DNA from: Lachnospiraceae bacterium
Lineage (GTDB): Bacteria > Bacillota > Clostridia > Lachnospirales > Lachnospiraceae
DNA length: 8,374 nucleotides
Direction: 5' to 3'
Assembly: GCA_017964745.1 (NCBI GenBank)
Contig: JAGCRJ010000354.1
Span: 1 to 8,374 of the forward strand
Of this stretch, positions 6,891 through 8,374 are shown piece by piece. The notes below the pieces were generated by a model. The model made no database searches. It was not told the origin of the DNA and saw only the letters and a program-made list of their open reading frames with translations. Positions within the stretch are counted from its first letter, which is position 1, and each line of letters opens with the position of its first letter. The position numbers and the translations under genes are program-made.

Positions 6891-8198
6891 TTATTTCGCA
6901 CGGTTTTCGGTAATACTGACCCAAAATGTCGACAGGGCAAATACCGATATGGCAAAAATCCTGCACGTGTATATCCAGTGCTGCTCGGAATGGTTCTCAA
7001 GAGCCGCAAACCAGATAAAGGGATATATAGCTATAAAAAGAATTACCCATGCGGTTTTTAAATTGGTCAAAACCGATTTAAAGCTGAAATCCTTTTGGCG
7101 TTTTATAAGCAGAGCGGCTGCCAGGCCAAGAATAATCAGACCGAGATAAATGAAAAAACCCCAATTAAGATAAGGCTTAAGATTCAGGCCGATAACCCGG
7201 AAGAACCCTTTTACCCTGCTCATACTCTCGGCGCTCTGAAGCCTGGTATTTACGGTGGTAAATGCATTGCCTACAAGCCCTTTATATCCCAAAAGAGCTG
7301 CGATCAGCCATTTGGACATCCACATAAAGCCGTAGCCGATAAACCACGCGGCGCTGTTTAGAACGGTCGAAGCAAAAAGGAAATTCTTCTTTTCCCCTGA
7401 AGGAGTATCTGAAATCTTCCTGTATGCATAAAAGACGAGCGGATATCCGAGAGTAACCAGAGGATATGTCAGGAAATCAAAATATGAAGTCAGTATTCCG
7501 AAGATAAGAAAGATCTCAAAGAAGAACTTCTTTTCCTCAAGCTTATCCCAGAATCTGATAAGCACATACATTGCAAAGATCACAAGATAAAAGCATACGC
7601 TCAATGAAAGTGATGCAAAGGTGCTGAAGAAAAACATGAAAGGCATCGAGATCAGAAATGCCCACGCAACTCTTTTCATTCCTTTCGATGTAAGTTCGAT
7701 CAATATGAAACAAAGAAGAATAAGCTGGAAAGCCGAGAAAAACAATCTCAGCGATCCTAAACTCGTCATCATGAGTAAGGGCTTCAAAAAGATCAGATAA
7801 CCGTGCCAGTATCTGCCGTAACTTACTTCCCTGTTTATATTATTGTTTAAGACATAATCGACAAGGGAATTGCCGGGCTGCCAGCCGTCGGGATTCAAAG
7901 GGTCATTGAGAAATTCAGGACGATACATCATGATCGACTGTTCAAGCGCCGAATGACCGGGATGATCATATAAAGCATGAAGGATCATGATGCAGTCGGT
8001 AAAGTTACCGGTCAGTGTAGCCCTGTATCCGTCAACGAGAGTTTCATCTTCAAACTCCGGAACTATCGTATCCATCGACCAGTAAACATGTTTATACACA
8101 TTTACGTTAGGAAGCAGATTGACAATAAGAAGCAATACCAGACCGATAATGGGAGCACCGATCAGAATTATCAATTTTCTAATGACTTGTTTTTTCAT
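6891..8198 (-). CDS. Polytopic membrane protein of unrecognised family, 435 residues (possible GT-C relative)
   Basis: I do not recognise a named family. The N-terminus has one membrane segment (about 9-29), then a long, probably extracytoplasmic, stretch of about 100 residues (30-130). That stretch ends in the aromatic motif SYGRYWHGYLIFLKPLL (126-142). About eight to ten further hydrophobic segments follow. Near the C-terminus the polar motif ENHSEQHWIYTCRIF (401-415) interrupts the last segments. Its histidines and arginine could be functional. The layout, with a long first loop and many helices, recalls GT-C transferases, but no clear acidic pair or D-x-H-P motif is visible, so this is inference. 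ATG 8198 is preceded directly by TAA (8201-8199), so it is the earliest start. No strong Shine-Dalgarno is present. The gene begins 20 bases after the stop of the upstream ACT-protein gene, suggesting cotranscription or translational coupling. No terminator was found between its end and the ilvN promoter. Confidence 0.75.
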   Translation of the reverse strand: MKKQVIRKLIILIGAPIIGLVLLLIVNLLPNVNVYKHVYWSMDTIVPEFEDETLVDGYRATLTGNFTDCIMILHALYDHPGHSALEQSIMMYRPEFLNDPLNPDGWQPGNSLVDYVLNNNINREVSYGRYWHGYLIFLKPLLMMTSLGSLRLFFSAFQLILLCFILIELTSKGMKRVAWAFLISMPFMFFFSTFASLSLSVCFYLVIFAMYVLIRFWDKLEEKKFFFEIFLIFGILTSYFDFLTYPLVTLGYPLVFYAYRKISDTPSGEKKNFLFASTVLNSAAWFIGYGFMWMSKWLIAALLGYKGLVGNAFTTVNTRLQSAESMSRVKGFFRVIGLNLKPYLNWGFFIYLGLIILGLAAALLIKRQKDFSFKSVLTNLKTAWVILFIAIYPFIWFAALENHSEQHWIYTCRIFAISVFALSTFWVSITENRAK

Positions 8199-8218
8199 TT
8201 AAAAGAATAATTATCCGA

Positions 8219-8374
8219 TCAGTTGGTCTCGTTCTCGGAACATTTTGCAAGAGCCAGGGTTCCGGTGCGGGCCACTTCGACTATGGACACACTCCTGAAC
8301 ATCTCCAGAAGGAGTTTGATGCGTTCCGGAGAAGCACAGATCTGAATCATCATGTAATGAATGCTCAAGTCAAC
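8219..8374 (-). CDS. Acetolactate synthase small-subunit-like ACT protein, C-terminal 51 residues (runs off right edge)
   Basis: The visible fragment reads through IHYMMIQICASPERIKLLLEMF to IVEVARTGTLALAK and a short polar tail. EVARTG and the preceding strand-helix pattern match the C-terminal domain of IlvN/IlvH proteins; the complete ilvN in this window ends EVARTGIAGLSRG. It is therefore probably a second, diverged acetolactate synthase small subunit, or a related ACT regulatory protein. The frame is open to the window edge, and the stop is TGA at 8221-8219. About 110 residues of a normal small subunit would lie to the right. A large-subunit gene might lie there too. The membrane-protein gene follows after 20 bases. 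Confidence 0.75.
   Translation of the reverse strand, partial: VDLSIHYMMIQICASPERIKLLLEMFRSVSIVEVARTGTLALAKCSENETN

Noticed and set aside
1..8374. Defence system, prophage, insertion sequence, CRISPR array or tRNA gene
   Set aside because: No transposase, integrase or nuclease motifs, no regularly spaced repeats and no tRNA-like structure were seen; all long frames are accounted for by metabolic and membrane proteins.

Overview
The window looks like a chromosomal stretch of an anaerobic Firmicute, most likely a Clostridia/Lachnospiraceae-type bacterium. I infer this from protein style (short class I KARI with a LYEGSKS loop, short-type LeuC, DUF3795-like protein), strong GGAGG ribosome sites on the biosynthetic genes, and moderate-to-low GC. 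The genus is not determined. No RNA gene, insertion sequence, CRISPR array or phage gene was seen.

Reading in the main (minus-strand) direction from the right edge: the 3' end of an acetolactate synthase small-subunit-like ACT protein (8219-8374); a 435-residue polytopic membrane protein of unrecognised family (6891-8198); a self-contained ilvN-ilvC unit with a consensus-like promoter (6839-6867) and an intrinsic terminator (5174-5214); a GT-C-like membrane glycosyltransferase (3527-5161); then, on the plus strand, a DUF3795-like cysteine-rich protein fused to a membrane domain (2632-3498); a second GT-C-like glycosyltransferase (889-2400); and the 5' two-thirds of leuC (1-856), which runs off the left edge.

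The biosynthetic genes belong to the valine/isoleucine/leucine pathway: IlvN regulates acetolactate synthase, IlvC performs the next step, and LeuC carries out isomerisation in the leucine branch. They are interleaved with three large integral membrane proteins, at least two with GT-C glycosyltransferase features, which have no obvious role in amino-acid synthesis. The biosynthetic genes have strong Shine-Dalgarno sites; the three membrane-protein genes have none that is convincing. The ilvN-ilvC unit and leuC each appear to have their own promoter. The leuC promoter lies across the 3' end of the preceding glycosyltransferase gene. The only stretch without genes longer than 100 bases is the 231-base divergent region 2401-2631. 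It carries a good plus-strand promoter, a weak minus-strand candidate and a 10-base inverted repeat pair.
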